A DNA stretch of 22,294 nt from NCBI GenBank assembly GCA_002803225.1, contig NXFV01001460.1, positions 1 through 22,294 of the forward strand, given 5' to 3'. Shown here in pieces: positions 19,922-22,294 of the stretch. This DNA is from Gamarada debralockiae. Taxonomy: Eukaryota; Ascomycota; Leotiomycetes; Helotiales; Hyphodiscaceae. The notes under the pieces were generated by a model. That model did not search any database and was not told the DNA's origin. It saw only the letters and a program-made list of their open reading frames with translations. The position numbers were made by a program, and so were the translations under genes. How positions within the stretch are numbered: position 1 is the stretch's first letter; the number at the start of each line of letters is the position of its first letter.

Positions 19922-20055
19922 TTTGACTTCGTGACCTCGGGAGAAAACCTTCTCTCGTTCCATGTCGAAGCGTATGGATGCTGAATTACCTCCACATTCT
20001 GCAAGTAAGTGTCAGTAGAATTCCCAATACATCAGCCAGATTAATCTATCCCGGA

Positions 20056-21833
20056 TTAAGAAGCAGCCCTGTGCATCTTAACATTGACCCCTTTTCCGGG
20101 AGCCAAGGTAACCGTCAACCCCTTGTCCAACTTCCCCTTCATATCCAACGCCTCAATCATATCAAACCTCTGCAGAAACTTCACAATCACAAACGCCGCC
20201 TCATTGAGGGCATATTGCTCTGCAAATCTCATCAGCTCATTTCTCCTCTCAAAAGTTTCACAGCTGCTCGACTTACGACCCACACATACTCGAGGTCCTC
20301 CACCAAACGCAATAAACTCCCATCCCAATTTCCTTCCCTCCCATCGACCGGGCCGGAATTCGTCAGCGTCCTCGCCCCAGATATCATGCCGTCGCTGCAT
20401 CACATAGGCCGAATACCCCACCTGCTCACCCTTCATGACTGCAACAGGTTGTTTGCGATCCGGGCCTCCGCCCACGGGGAGGAAAGTGTCTTTCAGTGCC
20501 ACGCGAGCGTTCATCGAGACGATAGGATAGAGCCTCAGAACTTCATAAAGAACATGAGTCAGAGGTTTACAGGCTTTTAGAGATGCGAAACTCAATTCCT
20601 CGTTTGGCGACGATCCCGTGCCGAAGTGAGTAATAATTGCTGCGCGCAGGCTGGCGAATTCGTTCGCATGTCGCGCAAGCAGCAAAAGTGTCCAGCTCAG
20701 CAATAAGCTCGTGGTATCTCTGCCTGCTACCAGCAAATGCAGCACCTGATCTCGCAACTCGATCGGATCTTGCGTCTCCTTCTTCAGCTCGTTCAGGAAC
20801 ACGTATTTGCCTTCCGGTGCTTTGTACTTAGGATCGAGCGCAAGCTGAACGAAACGACCGGCAAACGTCTTTACTGTGTTGCACGCGTGCTGGAACCTCT
20901 TGGTCTTGGATGGGGCGAGGAACGAAGAATTGGAGACGCGGAAGCGCCACGTGATATATTCTTGAGCGTAATTCATGGCGTCGGCGAAATCCATGTCGGC
21001 TTGCACCTCTGTCCCTATATATCTTTTGGTAAGCCATTCAGAATAGGGATGGGAAGAAAAATTACGCACTGTTGCTCGAATGTTCTGAATGCAGGATTTT
21101 GCTCTGGCTGTTGACTGACTCTCCGAATAAGAACTCCGTACTGATATCCATAGTAAGCCGAAACAAAAAAGGCATCAAATCGACATCTTCAATCCAACCT
21201 CGCCCATCGATGTCCGGCAGCGACTTGAACAGAACCTCAAGATGCCTCTCGGCACTCTCCAGATCCTCGACCTGTACTCGCGTGAATTGCGGCTTGATCA
21301 TATGGCGGTAATGCGCCCACTCCTTGCCTTCGGCAGTGAAAATTCCGTTTCCGAGCACTTCGAAGAACATCTCTTTGCGTTGGGGTCCGAGGTCGAAGTC
21401 GTGGAACTTGGTGGCGAGCACGGCTTGGATGTTTTCTGGCTCCGAGGTCGTGACCATACTGCTGTTGAAGAGCGAGTGGATGCGGTAAGTGTGGCAGCCC
21501 ACGGCATGGTCCTGTGCGCGGATCACGTCTTCGAGGAAATCGAGATCTTGGGTTGATGTTAGTTGGTGCTTTTAATGAGGATAACTGAGACACAGGGATA
21601 CCTTTGAGGTTGGTGAAGAAAATCAAAAAGCGTTCTATCCCTCCTGGAAGTTTGTTGGGGAGGGTAGGGATATCACCACATCCCTTTTGTTTTCCCCATT
21701 TCTGGAGCGCCCTCCATCGAAGCCAGTTCCTTGTTTGGACGAAAGCAATCCAAGCAGCGAGCAGCAGCAAAGCATCTTCGATGAATAGGCTAGACACTTT
21801 ACCATCATGTCCGGACAAGATGCTGAACAACAT
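20056..21833 (-). CDS. Cytochrome P450, CYP52-like
   Basis: Membrane-bound heme monooxygenase. The layout resembles CYP52-type alkane and fatty-acid omega-hydroxylases. Four exons: 21602-21833, 21070-21546, 20277-21014 and 20056-20219; 536 residues. Introns: 21547-21601, 21015-21069 (GTGCGT...TAG) and 20220-20276. The last is 57 nt with no stop, so it would read through in frame, but removing it restores the heme motif FGGGPRVCVG-QQYALNEAAF. The N-terminal anchor is about residues 17-35 (FIEDALLLLAAWIAFVQ). Other motifs are the helix-C region WAHYRHMIKPQF, I-helix AGRDTT (333-338), ExxR as EVLR (394-397), FRPGRW (456-461) and heme ligand C480. All key residues are present, so it looks functional. 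The substrate is inferred only from family resemblance. Confidence 0.93.
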
Positions 21834-22068
21834 ATCTGTTCTGGTTATCAAAAGGCAAGGCTTGAAATGTGAAGAAAATTCCTCAACCTTTCACTGAAGA
21901 ATGGGTCAAGCTGGCACTTATATATGCGCATTCCAAGTCCCCAACAAACCCTTGTCATCATCAAATTCGCTCGTTCCGCAGCTTCAGGGCCACCGATACG
22001 AAAAGAGAGAGGGTGGCCCGTGCTATCTAGCCGCATTATCTACGCGCAGCGGATGAGGACGTCGACAC

Positions 22069-22142
22069 GTCCGACTGCAAAGACCTCATGCGCAATTCTA
22101 TATTTCGGTAACCGTCGTAGCTGAGGACTTAGTAAGCAGTCT
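22069..22142 (+). repeat. Direct repeat flanking P450, copy B
   Basis: Partner of copy A in the same orientation, 236 bp upstream of the P450 ATG. The 18-base identical start is GTCCGACTGCAAAGACCT; the rest has diverged with substitutions and small indels. Being upstream of the start, it could overlap the promoter. Confidence 0.75.
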
Positions 22143-22240
22143 CCAGGGGCAGCCTCGAGGACGTTTGAACTGTGGATTGACGAGATCCTGTGACTTGTTG
22201 GTTTCCTGACGTTTCTTGTTTTTCTTGCTGTTTGCTCTTT

Positions 22241-22248
<8 letters not shown>

Positions 22249-22294
<46 letters not shown>
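22249..22294. repeat. Homopolymer T run preceded by C8 at window end
   Basis: 46 consecutive T follow eight C at 22241-22248 and run to the last base. It may be the poly(A) tail of a minus-strand retroposed element beyond the window, or an assembly-end artefact. The sequence cannot decide. Confidence 0.85.

Larger units (their letters stand above)
19159..20055. other. Intergenic region between small GPI-type gene and P450
   Basis: Holds the leader and TATA-like box of the GPI-type gene (to about 19325), copy A of the P450-flanking repeat (19847-19921) and probably the P450 3' untranslated region. No coding region could be supported; open frames here show no family resemblance. Confidence 0.45.

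Overview
The window reads as nuclear DNA from a filamentous ascomycete (Pezizomycotina, possibly Leotiomycetes; the class is a guess). The reasons are short introns of about 48-77 nt with GTRNGT-type donors, a HET-domain NLR, a CYP52-like P450, eukaryotic TFIID subunits, and relics of fungal STAND-type and Fot1-type genes. I assembled 7 intact gene models and 13 introns by eye; all are predictions from sequence alone.

Layout. 1-2163 (minus): N-terminal 705 residues of a HET/NB-ARC/TPR NLR whose C-terminus lies outside the window. 2164-5291: a relic belt with a perfect palindrome, a Fot1/pogo-like transposase N-terminal fragment, a frameshifted relic of a fungal STAND N-terminal-domain gene, and a decayed minisatellite. 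5292-10796: a dense housekeeping block of TAF11 (minus), GTP cyclohydrolase I (plus), thymidylate kinase (minus) and TAF6 (plus), arranged divergent, convergent, divergent, so that two short shared promoters serve four genes. 10797-16600: a second relic belt with a coiled-coil repeat fragment, a heavily mutated zinc-type alcohol dehydrogenase/quinone oxidoreductase (MDR) pseudogene, and an unidentified gene of about 2 kb broken into several frames. 17058-18352 (minus): secreted calcineurin-like phosphoesterase of the Dcr2 type. 18797-19158 (minus): a small signal-peptide plus Ser/Thr-rich, probably GPI-anchored protein. 20056-21833 (minus): a complete four-exon CYP52-like P450, flanked by two diverged direct repeats of about 75 bp. 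The window ends in C8 followed by 46 T.

How it fits together. The central four genes are basal-cell functions: two TFIID histone-fold subunits and two enzymes touching folate/pterin and dTMP metabolism. They are intact and tightly packed, while both sides are accessory DNA with an immune-type receptor, transposon and gene relics, and secreted or oxidative functions. I found no CRISPR array, tRNA, rRNA or obvious new multi-gene system. The most unusual items are the repeat-flanked P450, the unidentified decayed gene at 14569-16585, and the decayed minisatellite beside the NLR relics.
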